NCBI GenBank assembly: GCA_016930085.1
Contig: JAFGHO010000083.1
Span: forward strand, 1 to 64,000
Origin: Spirochaetales bacterium
Lineage (GTDB): Bacteria; Spirochaetota; Spirochaetia; SZUA-6; JAFGRV01
DNA: 64,000 nt
Reading direction: 5' to 3'
Positions 44,744 through 52,867 of the stretch are shown here, one piece after another. The notes beneath the pieces were generated by a model that saw only the letters and a list, made by a program, of their open reading frames with translations, searched no databases and had not been told where the DNA came from. The position numbers were made by a program, and so were the translations under genes. Position 1 is the stretch's first letter; each line of letters begins with the position of its first letter.

Positions 44744-47335
44744 ATGACCGCGGCAACCCCAATGATGCGACAGTACAAAAAAATAAAGGAACAATACCGG
44801 GATACTATCCTTTTCTTTCGTCTTGGTGATTTCTATGAAATGTTTGAGCAGGATGCGAAAGAAGCGTCACAAATCCTGGACATTACCCTCACAAAAAGAA
44901 ACGATATTCCCATGTGCGGCATTCCCTATCATGCCGCACAGAATTATATCGCGAAACTCCTCAAAGCGCAAAAAAAAATAGCGATTTGCGAACAGACTCA
45001 TATTCCGAAACCCGGCAAGGGAATTGCAACAAGGGAAGTCGTCGAAGTGATTACGCCGGGGACAGTCATTGACGAAAATCTGCTTGAACGGAATGAAAAC
45101 AATTATATAGTATCAATCGGCCGGTACAAGGGAGAGTATGCCATAGCCTATATCGATTGTTCAACCGCGGAGTTCTTTGCGGGAAATTTTTCTCCGGATG
45201 AACGCGTGGAACGTCTAAAACAGGAACTCCTTCGCCTGTCTCCGAAAGAAATCATTGTCTCCGAAGCCCTGGTCGAAGAAGACGACCGCATAAGCAGAAT
45301 TCTATTTCAGCGTGAAGGGCTGATTGTCAACCGATATCCGGATTGGAGTTTTGATTATGATGCGAATCATACGATTCTCAAGAATCAATTGGGGGTGTCA
45401 AATCTGAAAGGATTCGGTATTCGGGAGGATTCAGCCCTGATTCCGGTTGCCGGCGTGCTGCTTGATTATATCCGTCAGACCTCAAAAAGCATGCTTCCCC
45501 ATATCCGGTCGATCGAGATTATCACCGACGCTTCATTTGTCTGCCTCGATGAATCCACACAGCGTAATCTCGAACTGGTCAGTAATCTCCAGGACGGAAG
45601 TAAACGATATACCCTGCTTGAAGTCCTTGATTTCACAAAAACGTCGATGGGGGCAAGAAGACTGAAAAAGTGGATACTGCACCCCCTTGTCGATGAAAAA
45701 GAGATTGAAACGAGGTTGGACAGCGTCGGGCTATTATACAGAAATCAGATGCTTTTATCGCAACTCAGGGATCTCCTCGGCCGAATCCTCGACCTTGAAC
45801 GTATTTCGGCTAAAATCGCCACGGAAAAAGCACATGCAAAAGACCTGCTGAGTATTCGGTTTTCACTGGAAGGGATCATTTCGATCTTTGATCTTTTATC
45901 ACCGTTTAAAGCAATGGAACACATCAATAAGGCGATCGGACCCCTTGTGGCGGGCGGTAGAGAAATAATCGGTATTATCAGTGAATCGATTGCCGAAGAA
46001 CCGTCTATTCTTCTTACTGAAGGAAACCTTATCAAAAAAGGCTATCATAAGGAACTCGATAACCTGCGGGAACTCACCGAAAACGTACGTGAGGTGCTTC
46101 AGAAACTGCTTATAAAAGAAAAGAAGAAGACGGGGATTTCATCGCTTAAATTACGCTATAATCGAATAATCGGGTATTATTTTGAAGTAACGAAATCGAA
46201 TTTGAATCTAGTTCCTGAGTATTTCATACGGCGCCAATCACTTGTGTCCGGGGAGCGATTTTCGACGGATGAATTGGTTGAAAAGGAGTCGGAGATCAAT
46301 TCGGCCTCCGAGCGGATTGTCAGTCTCGAAAAGGAACTATTTCTGGGGATAAGAGATCGGGTCAAGGATAACATATCCATGCTTCTGGATCTGGCTGATT
46401 CGGTGGCCAAGCTGGATGTGCTGCATTCCTTTGCCTTCTCGGCGACGACTTACGGATTTTCTAGACCGGTCTTGAAGAACGAAGCGTCGCTTGAAATAAA
46501 GGGCGGCCGGCACCCCGTGGTTGAGGCGCATATGAGGTCCGGTTCGTTTGTTCCGAACAGTATCACGATGAGCGATGAGGAAGGCTTGTTCATCCTCCTT
46601 ACCGGGCCGAATATGGCGGGAAAATCGACATTTTTACGTCAGGTCGCCCTTATCGTCCATATGGCGCATTGCGGTTGTTTTATCCCGGCCGATGAGGCGG
46701 TTATCGGTATCGTGGATAAAATATTCTGCAGGGTCGGGGCGATGGATAATCTCGCGCGCGGGGAATCGACGTTCCTGGTTGAAATGAATGAAACTGCTAA
46801 TATTCTTCGTTCCGCGACGGATAAAAGCCTTCTGATACTGGATGAAGTGGGAAGGGGGACATCGACAAACGACGGGCTATCCATTGCCTGGGCGGTCACC
46901 GAGTATATCCTTTCACGCAAACACGCAAAAACACTGTTTGCAACCCATTATCATGAACTTACCTCTATTGTTCATCCCCAGCTTGTCAATTATTCGATGA
47001 GTGTCCTCGAAAGGGGAGAAGATATTGTTTTTTTAAAAAGGGTAAAAAAAGGTCCGGCCGACAATTCATATGGAATCCATGTGGCAAGGCTCGCGGGACT
47101 TCCGGAAGAGGTGATCGATCGGGCCGAGGACATTCTTCATGAAATATGCGGTAAACGTGAAGTGGCCGGGAATAAAACGGTTCGTGAACCAGTCATGAAG
47201 CAATCAATGCTTTTCTCGTCATCGGAGCTGGTCATCAGGGAAATAGAAGGATTCGATATCGATACGGTCACTCCGCTTGAGGCACTCACCGCCATATCGC
47301 GGTGGAAGAAAGAACTCGCGGAAGAAAAAAAATAG
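44744..47335 (+). CDS. mutS: DNA mismatch repair protein MutS
   Basis: Recognises mismatches and recruits MutL. The 863-aa product has the MutS-I mismatch-binding motif (FFRLGDFYEMFEQDA, with the Phe-x-Glu wedge in GDFYEMF), connector and lever domains, a clamp, and the ABC-type ATPase: Walker A GPNMAGKSTF (about residue 620), Walker B LLILDEVGRGTST, and the late ATHYHEL. Full length, so MutS1 rather than MutS2. The ATG has only AGG just before it and lies almost at the predicted transcription start. Confidence 0.97.
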   Translation: MTAATPMMRQYKKIKEQYRDTILFFRLGDFYEMFEQDAKEASQILDITLTKRNDIPMCGIPYHAAQNYIAKLLKAQKKIAICEQTHIPKPGKGIATREVVEVITPGTVIDENLLERNENNYIVSIGRYKGEYAIAYIDCSTAEFFAGNFSPDERVERLKQELLRLSPKEIIVSEALVEEDDRISRILFQREGLIVNRYPDWSFDYDANHTILKNQLGVSNLKGFGIREDSALIPVAGVLLDYIRQTSKSMLPHIRSIEIITDASFVCLDESTQRNLELVSNLQDGSKRYTLLEVLDFTKTSMGARRLKKWILHPLVDEKEIETRLDSVGLLYRNQMLLSQLRDLLGRILDLERISAKIATEKAHAKDLLSIRFSLEGIISIFDLLSPFKAMEHINKAIGPLVAGGREIIGIISESIAEEPSILLTEGNLIKKGYHKELDNLRELTENVREVLQKLLIKEKKKTGISSLKLRYNRIIGYYFEVTKSNLNLVPEYFIRRQSLVSGERFSTDELVEKESEINSASERIVSLEKELFLGIRDRVKDNISMLLDLADSVAKLDVLHSFAFSATTYGFSRPVLKNEASLEIKGGRHPVVEAHMRSGSFVPNSITMSDEEGLFILLTGPNMAGKSTFLRQVALIVHMAHCGCFIPADEAVIGIVDKIFCRVGAMDNLARGESTFLVEMNETANILRSATDKSLLILDEVGRGTSTNDGLSIAWAVTEYILSRKHAKTLFATHYHELTSIVHPQLVNYSMSVLERGEDIVFLKRVKKGPADNSYGIHVARLAGLPEEVIDRAEDILHEICGKREVAGNKTVREPVMKQSMLFSSSELVIREIEGFDIDTVTPLEALTAISRWKKELAEEKK

Positions 47336-47340
47336 CGTCC

Positions 47341-47934
47341 TCAGTCCTTTAAAAGGTCTTCAATTCTTTGACGCGGTGGAAGGAAAAAATCGGGAACCCC
47401 TTCTTTTTTAATTGAAGCGATGGTTTTTCGTATTAGTTGATCGGGATGTTCGGTTTCCGAAACACTTTTTAACGATCTCATATTCTGTTGTATTATTTTT
47501 GTTCTTTCTATTGCCTGTGAATACTCACCGAGATTTTTCATGGACTTTTTTTTAAGTGCTCGGATAAGTGAAATATCATGACGGGTAATCGCATCCGTGA
47601 TTGTCTTCCTGTATTTATCGAGTACCTTCTCGTTATTGAATCGTGTTTTATCGATTATTTCATCGATATAGGATTCATTACTTCCCTTGTCATGGTGGTG
47701 TGAAAGGAGAACGACCTCGATATTTTCCAGACCGGCCAAAACGGCCTCTTCTTTAGCAAGCAGTTTTTTGGCCTTTGCGGCTGTTTCCGTTAAGTGCTGA
47801 TTCGATTGCCGTATGATATTATCGGACGTTCCTGTTTTTCCCTTTTTTGTCACTTCATTCATGTTCGATGATTCCTTCGCTTTCTTTATGTTATTTGATT
47901 TGTTTGGCGATACATGCCCGTTTGTAATTTCCAT
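47341..47934 (-). CDS. hypothetical helical protein
   Basis: Not recognised. The 197-aa product is charged and helical, with predicted coiled-coil stretches (about residues 45-75 and 95-150) and no signal peptide or membrane segment. Notable bits are a HHHDKGS turn and a C-terminal PDFFLPPRQRIEDLLKD. ATG 47934 follows GGGGAGGG and is preferred to the TTG directly before it. It converges with mutS, only 5 bp from its stop. It has its own strong promoter. Confidence 0.65.
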   Translation of the reverse strand: MEITNGHVSPNKSNNIKKAKESSNMNEVTKKGKTGTSDNIIRQSNQHLTETAAKAKKLLAKEEAVLAGLENIEVVLLSHHHDKGSNESYIDEIIDKTRFNNEKVLDKYRKTITDAITRHDISLIRALKKKSMKNLGEYSQAIERTKIIQQNMRSLKSVSETEHPDQLIRKTIASIKKEGVPDFFLPPRQRIEDLLKD

Positions 47935-48053
47935 CAATCCCTCCCCGGGAAGTATTTTACAGACGACTTACTCCCATACCCGGCAGGCATTCGTCACATC
48001 CGCCCTTCCGAAGGCAATAATCGATTAATTGTATGGTTGTACGCATCAACATT

Positions 48054-48083
48054 ATTATAAATGAATCCTTCCCCGTTTGTCAA
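48054..48083 (-). promoter_or_regulatory. strong predicted promoter for the 47341-47934 gene
   Basis: Read on the minus strand, TTGACA (48083-48078) and TATAAT (48059-48054) are both perfect, 18 bp apart. Transcription would start near 48047, leaving a leader of about 113 bases, which contains a small CCTT/AAGG hairpin around CGG. Confidence 0.65.
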
Positions 48084-48176
48084 TTTTTTTCCGTGTATCG
48101 TCCATTATGCGTTTTTCGGATTTTTTTCGAGTACGAATCAAAGCCTGTTTGAGAGAAAATCGCAAAAATCATCTCC

Positions 48177-49490
48177 TCACGACAACGGCGATGCATGATG
48201 CGGGGTTGATGGCGGCCGGGAAGGTTTTTTTCTTAAAAGAAGGCCCCGATACCCCTGATATTTTTTATCTTTTACAACGGAAAAATGCCTGAGGTGTTTG
48301 TTGATTCTATACAAAGGCGTACTTTTCCCGGTAACGAGTAGCGATCCGTCCGGAGCGAGAATATTTTCAAGGATGGGGGATAGGTCGTCATACGGCGTCA
48401 CGGCGGAATCAGCTTCCGGGAAATATATGATATGGTTGACCGGTTCTCCGCATATTTCCGAGAGTGAATGAACTGTCGGAAAATGATGCAGGAAGATCGA
48501 TACGCCGACGTTATCATTCGTGAGAAGGTTGTGGCGGGATATCTCGAGTTCGAGAAGATCGCGTCCTGCAAGGATATATTGTGTAACACTTTTATTATAA
48601 TATTCCCGTAGAAAAAGGGGGATATGTCCCTGACCGGGCCGCCAGATGAGGATTCTCCCTGCAATGTGTTCCCTGTAGAGAATATCCATGGCAATACGCG
48701 TACCGTAACTCAGTGTATCAAAATCCGGGATGTTGAAAACAGTATCCAGCGTGTATGCTGTTTCATGGTATTCAAATGAAACATTGTCCCGTATATAGGG
48801 ACGTAACGTGGTTCCGTCATCGGGCACGGCCGGTGTTGAGGAGTTTTTACCTTTAGTGAAATGAAAGACCTTGTAATCCTTCGTCTCTTCCGTATAAAGG
48901 ATTTCCGAACCGCATGCCGCAATCGCATCTTCGACAATACCTTTAAGATTTTGAATAATGACGCAAGCGGCGCACCCCTTTTCGTTGAGTGAACGGCAAA
49001 AGCGTGCTATCATTGATCGGATGACGGGATTTCCTGCTTTTGCGGGGATATTCGATATGATCATATCAAAATTTTCATTTTCCGCATTTTCCAGTCCCAG
49101 TCCTCCTTTATAACACACCCCGTCTTTTACATTATTGAGTGTCGCATTAAGGCGGCTTATGGAAACGGCGAGGGCATCCCGGTCGATCCCCGTTACCTGT
49201 AGGTGCGGATATTTCTTTTTCACGGAAAGTCCCAATACACCGATGCCGCAGCCCACATCTGCACATGTTTCATACGATGAAATATCCACGTGCTGGGCGA
49301 TCGTTTTCAGAAGGAGTCTGGTTCCCCTGTCGATATCAAAACTGCTGAAAAGAGATTGGGAAAGGTAAAAACGAAGATTTTCTCCCTGAAATCTGAACGG
49401 TATTTCTTTATTGATCAAGGTTTTGGGTATCGATAAGGACGCAGAATTCTTTTTTGACAAAACAAGGGACTGTTTCTTTTTCTTTTTCAT
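48177..49490 (-). CDS. MTS-type methyltransferase with two Rossmann-like halves
   Basis: A 437-aa protein resembling the RsmC/RlmG guanine-N2 rRNA methyltransferases. After a Lys-rich start, the first half has FDIDRGTRLLL, the SAM-binding ADVGCGIGVLGLSVK, VTGIDRDALAVS and the catalytic loop ISNIPAKAG (equivalent to NPPF). The second half (about residues 235-420) looks like a degenerate Rossmann domain (ILIWRPGQGHIPLFLREYY and later GSLLVTGK) without a catalytic motif. In E. coli RsmC/RlmG the inactive domain comes first, so the order seems reversed. ATG with GGAG upstream. Confidence 0.75.
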   Translation of the reverse strand: MKKKKKQSLVLSKKNSASLSIPKTLINKEIPFRFQGENLRFYLSQSLFSSFDIDRGTRLLLKTIAQHVDISSYETCADVGCGIGVLGLSVKKKYPHLQVTGIDRDALAVSISRLNATLNNVKDGVCYKGGLGLENAENENFDMIISNIPAKAGNPVIRSMIARFCRSLNEKGCAACVIIQNLKGIVEDAIAACGSEILYTEETKDYKVFHFTKGKNSSTPAVPDDGTTLRPYIRDNVSFEYHETAYTLDTVFNIPDFDTLSYGTRIAMDILYREHIAGRILIWRPGQGHIPLFLREYYNKSVTQYILAGRDLLELEISRHNLLTNDNVGVSIFLHHFPTVHSLSEICGEPVNHIIYFPEADSAVTPYDDLSPILENILAPDGSLLVTGKSTPLYRINKHLRHFSVVKDKKYQGYRGLLLRKKPSRPPSTPHHASPLS

Positions 49491-49947
49491 GGACTGCTCC
49501 GCATATCAGGAAAACATATCGGTAAGAGGGTCTTCCTTTTCATATTCAATTCATCGAAGTAATGATTGTGATCCTATTCGACTTTTTTAGGAATGTCAAT
49601 AAGGACAAGTCTGTTATGGAAGGGAGTTCGTCGTAACGGCATGCGGGTGAAAGATCAGCAGTTTCCGCTTAATGAACTGACAGGTGGCGGTGTGTTGCTT
49701 TACCGGGTGATCCGGTGGTGATTCTAAAAAATTTTTTATTACCATATATACTGGATTTTTTTAATGAGGCGTGATACATATTGATCCTGATCAAAGCGAC
49801 ATCCTCTTGCGGGTTATGTTTTATCGCGTATGTATGCGGTGAATTGCAAGGCAAAACCGAGCAGATTCATGCAAGACCGGTAAATAGCGGTCAGGGCTGT
49901 CCGTAACCAAATGCATCCGGGGATTCAGGACAAAACAACAGGAGATT
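49491..49947 (+). other. 457-bp intergenic region
   Basis: Between the divergent methyltransferase and comF genes. No convincing gene on either strand. Small inverted repeats are present (CCGG/CCGG at about 49706-49718; GACCG/CGGTC around 49880), and an A/T-rich tract with an ATTTTTTT run near 49730-49763. The comF ribosome site (ACAGGAGATT) is at the right end. Confidence 0.4.
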
Positions 49948-50661
49948 ATGAAAGGAATAACAAGCTTTTTTGAACAAATCTTGGATATTATATTTCCCGG
50001 AAAATGTCGTATGTGCGGACAGGTCCTCCTTTTCTCTTCTCAACCCGGCATTCCCCTTTGCGAAGCATGCCGGAAGCAGATCAAACCCCTTGAAGGCAGA
50101 CGATGTGCAAAGTGCAGTATGCCGCTTATTTCCGAGCATATGGTATGCACCCGATGCCGGGAACAGGATTTTCATTTCCATTCCAATTTTTCGTTATTCG
50201 AATATTGCGGGGCGGTAAAGGAAATTCTCTACTCATACAAGTTCAGGGGGATACGTCGATTTGCGGAACTTTTTGCACACATGACGGGAAAGATGATTAA
50301 AACACATTATCCCGGGCTTCCGATTATTCCCGTACCGCCGGCGAAACGAAAGAGACGACGAAAGGGCGGTAATCATCTTAAACCCATACTGGCCATCATT
50401 ACAAGGGAGTATGGTATTCCCTTGTTTGATTGTCTGGAAAAAAAAATCCATATACCCCAAAAAGTCCTCGATTTTCAAAACCGAAAGGAAAATCTCAAAG
50501 GCAATATCGTTTTAAGACGCAGGAAAATCTGCGATTACTCTCATATTATCCTTTTTGATGATATTTTTACGACAGGCGCGACAGCGGATGAATGTTCCAG
50601 GGTACTTCTCGAGGCGGGTGTGAAGCGGATATATGTCGTTACGCTGGCGATTGATAAATAA
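49948..50661 (+). CDS. ComF family protein (double zinc ribbon, phosphoribosyltransferase domain)
   Basis: A 237-aa protein of the ComFC type linked to DNA uptake. It has N-terminal zinc-ribbon cysteines (CRMCGQ, CEACRK, CAKCSM, CTRCRE) and a phosphoribosyltransferase fold with PVPPAKRKRRRKGGNHLKP and the PRPP-binding motif ILFDDIFTTGATADEC. ATG with AGGAG upstream. No other competence genes are in view, and many family members are of unproven role. Confidence 0.92.
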   Translation: MKGITSFFEQILDIIFPGKCRMCGQVLLFSSQPGIPLCEACRKQIKPLEGRRCAKCSMPLISEHMVCTRCREQDFHFHSNFSLFEYCGAVKEILYSYKFRGIRRFAELFAHMTGKMIKTHYPGLPIIPVPPAKRKRRRKGGNHLKPILAIITREYGIPLFDCLEKKIHIPQKVLDFQNRKENLKGNIVLRRRKICDYSHIILFDDIFTTGATADECSRVLLEAGVKRIYVVTLAIDK

Positions 50662-50759
50662 AACCACGCTTATATGAAATCTATGCTTCTCATTTGTAAT
50701 CCGGGTAGGACCTGAGACGTTCGCGGAGAATAACCGACAAAAATATATACTTTTATAGC

Positions 50760-50788
50760 TTGACATAATAATAGAGGAGTATTATATT
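50760..50788 (+). promoter_or_regulatory. strong predicted promoter of the rimP-nusA-infB operon
   Basis: TTGACA (50760-50765) and TATATT (50783-50788) are 17 bp apart, with A/T-rich sequence upstream. Transcription would begin near 50795, about 68 bases before rimP. Confidence 0.7.
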
Positions 50789-50820
50789 AATTTAAGTCGT
50801 TGTTGTTTAGCAAATGTTGA

Positions 50821-50850
50821 AAGAGTCGGAGAAATCGACTCTTTTTTTAT
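50821..50850 (+). terminator. intrinsic terminator in the rimP leader (attenuator candidate)
   Basis: AGAGTCG (50823-50829) pairs with CGACTCT (50837-50843) around GAGAAAT and is followed by a run of T. It lies after the strong promoter and just before the rimP start, so it would stop most transcripts unless read through. A terminator for comF alone is less likely, because the promoter lies between them. Confidence 0.75.
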
Positions 50851-50862
50851 AGGTATAAAAAA

Positions 50863-51324
50863 GTGTTTGAATCAGAGCTTGCTGAGCGTTTATTAAAAGA
50901 TATTGAGCCAGTCGTTAACGGGATGGGATTTGATATTGTCGAGGTCCGAATCGGACGGACAAAACATATATCCGAAGTATTGGTTGTTGTTTACGGACCG
51001 GAAGGTGTCGGTATCGATGACTGTGTCAGGATATCGAAGACGATTCATCCGAGGCTTCAGCTATGTGAAGAACTGGATAACGTTGTCCTGAAGGTTTCGT
51101 CTCCCGGACTTGACCGGATCTTCAAGTCCAGGAGAGAATATGATATATTTAAAAAAAAGGGGATAAAAGTATTGCTGTATGATGCTAATACCTGGTTGGG
51201 AGGTATCCTGGAAGGAGTGACGGATGATACTCTCCTTCTCGGCATTGGTGATGAATCACGAAAGATTGATTTATCCCGGATAAAAAAGGTGAAACTTGAT
51301 GACACGCAGGAGGTAATAAAATAA
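50863..51324 (+). CDS. rimP: ribosome maturation factor RimP
   Basis: Needed for assembly of the 30S subunit. The 153-aa product has the two expected domains: an alpha/beta N-terminal half (LLKDIEPVVNGMGFDIVEVR, then CVRISKTIHPRL and VSSPGLDRIF) and a C-terminal SH3-like barrel (VLLYDANTWLGGILEGV, IDLSRIKKVKL). GTG 50863, about 20 bases after the leader terminator. First gene of the nusA-infB operon. Confidence 0.95.
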   Translation: MFESELAERLLKDIEPVVNGMGFDIVEVRIGRTKHISEVLVVVYGPEGVGIDDCVRISKTIHPRLQLCEELDNVVLKVSSPGLDRIFKSRREYDIFKKKGIKVLLYDANTWLGGILEGVTDDTLLLGIGDESRKIDLSRIKKVKLDDTQEVIK

Positions 51325-51326
51325 GT

Positions 51327-52850
51327 ATGGCCACAGATATGTCCCTTGCGATAAAACAGCTTGTGCAGGATAAAGGTATATCGGAGGAACTTGTTTTAAA
51401 AAGTATAGAAGAGGGGCTGATAGCAGCATATAAAAGGAAATTCGGTACGGCCGACAATGTGGTTGTCAGATTCAACGATGACAATACGGAGGTGACCGTT
51501 TTCGCTCAAAAGAAGATTGTCGAGATTGTTGAAGATCCTGTGACCGAGATAGCCTTGAATGACGCACTCGGCTTTAACAAGGAGTGTGAAGTGGGCGATG
51601 AACTCCTTATCGAAATCAACCCGAAAGAGTTTGACAGATCAGCCGTTCAAAGCGCCAAACAGAAATATCGGCAGAGTCTGAAAGAGATACAGAAAGACAC
51701 GATCTATTCGGAGTTCAAGGAAAAAGTGGGTGAAATGATCATCGGCTATTATCAGCGTGAACGAAACGGAAATATTTTCGTCGATCTGGGGAAGGTAGAG
51801 GGCATTCTTCCGAAAAAATATCAATCGCCACGGGAAATTTACCACCTGAATGACAGAATCAAGGCACTTATTTACGAAGTGACCAAAAATCAGTCCGGTC
51901 TGCAGATTATCCTCTCACGGACACATGCCGAGTTTGTAAGGAGAATTTTCGAACTCGAAGTGCCCGAGATTTATGACAGAACTGTCGAAATATTCAAAAT
52001 CGTTCGCGAACCGGGCTATAGAACAAAAATCGCGGTCTTTTCGAACAGGGACGATGTCGATCCCGTTGGCGCCTGTGTGGGACTCAAGGGGGTGAGAATA
52101 CAGGCGATTGTCAAGGAACTTGAAGGAGAAAAAATCGATATTTTGAAGTATGATCCGGATCCGCGTATTTTTATCAAGAATGCCCTCTCACCTTCTGAAG
52201 TTAAAGAGGTACTTATCCTTGATGAACCAAAAAAACAGGCGCTGGTTATCGTGACGGAGAATAATTTCGCACTTGCTATCGGAAAACAGGGATTGAATGT
52301 CAGGTTGGCAAATAAACTGGTTGACTGGAATATCGATGTTAAAACAGAAACACAGTTTGCTTCAATGGACATCTCACTGGAAACAAAGAAAGCGGTATCG
52401 GCCCTTTTTAGCGATGTGAGGGAGGAGATCAGCCAGATTTCGGAACTTCCGGATATTCCTCCCCATCTGGTCAAAATACTGGCTGATAATAAAATCTATC
52501 TTATCGAGGAACTTGTTTCGATGGGAGAGGAAGAACTGCTTCAACTCAAGGGTATCAATGAAGAAGATGTCAGTAAAATAATGCAGATAATCGAAGAGAA
52601 TGTGGAGATTGTCGAAGAAGAGAAGGAGGTCGAGACGGAGGTTGAAACGGAAGAACAGGTTGAAACAGAAGCGGAGGACTCCGGTGAAGAAATAACTGAT
52701 CAGGAGAGTGAACCGGAGGAAGGTGAGGAAGAAGGAGAATTGGAAACCTATGAATGTCCCGAATGCGGGGCGCCCATCAATCAGACAATGGACAGTTGCC
52801 CAAACTGTGGTATTGGGATAAGTTTTGAAGATGAAGAAAAGGAAGAATAG
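51327..52850 (+). CDS. nusA: transcription termination/antitermination factor NusA, with C-terminal zinc ribbon
   Basis: Binds RNA polymerase and modulates pausing and termination. The 507-aa product has the N-terminal domain (MSLAIKQLVQDKGISEE), S1 domain (VGEMIIGYYQRERNGNIFVDLGKV in two stretches), KH1 (DDVDPVGACVGLKGVRIQ), KH2 (NFALAIGKQGLNVRLANKL) and a helix-hairpin-helix (LLQLKGINEEDVSKI). A Glu-rich linker (about residues 425-470) and a four-Cys ribbon (CPECGAP ... CPNCGIG) follow, not part of standard NusA. ATG 51327; a second in-frame ATG is at 51339. Confidence 0.95.
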   Translation: MATDMSLAIKQLVQDKGISEELVLKSIEEGLIAAYKRKFGTADNVVVRFNDDNTEVTVFAQKKIVEIVEDPVTEIALNDALGFNKECEVGDELLIEINPKEFDRSAVQSAKQKYRQSLKEIQKDTIYSEFKEKVGEMIIGYYQRERNGNIFVDLGKVEGILPKKYQSPREIYHLNDRIKALIYEVTKNQSGLQIILSRTHAEFVRRIFELEVPEIYDRTVEIFKIVREPGYRTKIAVFSNRDDVDPVGACVGLKGVRIQAIVKELEGEKIDILKYDPDPRIFIKNALSPSEVKEVLILDEPKKQALVIVTENNFALAIGKQGLNVRLANKLVDWNIDVKTETQFASMDISLETKKAVSALFSDVREEISQISELPDIPPHLVKILADNKIYLIEELVSMGEEELLQLKGINEEDVSKIMQIIEENVEIVEEEKEVETEVETEEQVETEAEDSGEEITDQESEPEEGEEEGELETYECPECGAPINQTMDSCPNCGIGISFEDEEKEE

Positions 52851-52867
52851 GGGAAATAAGAATTTTT

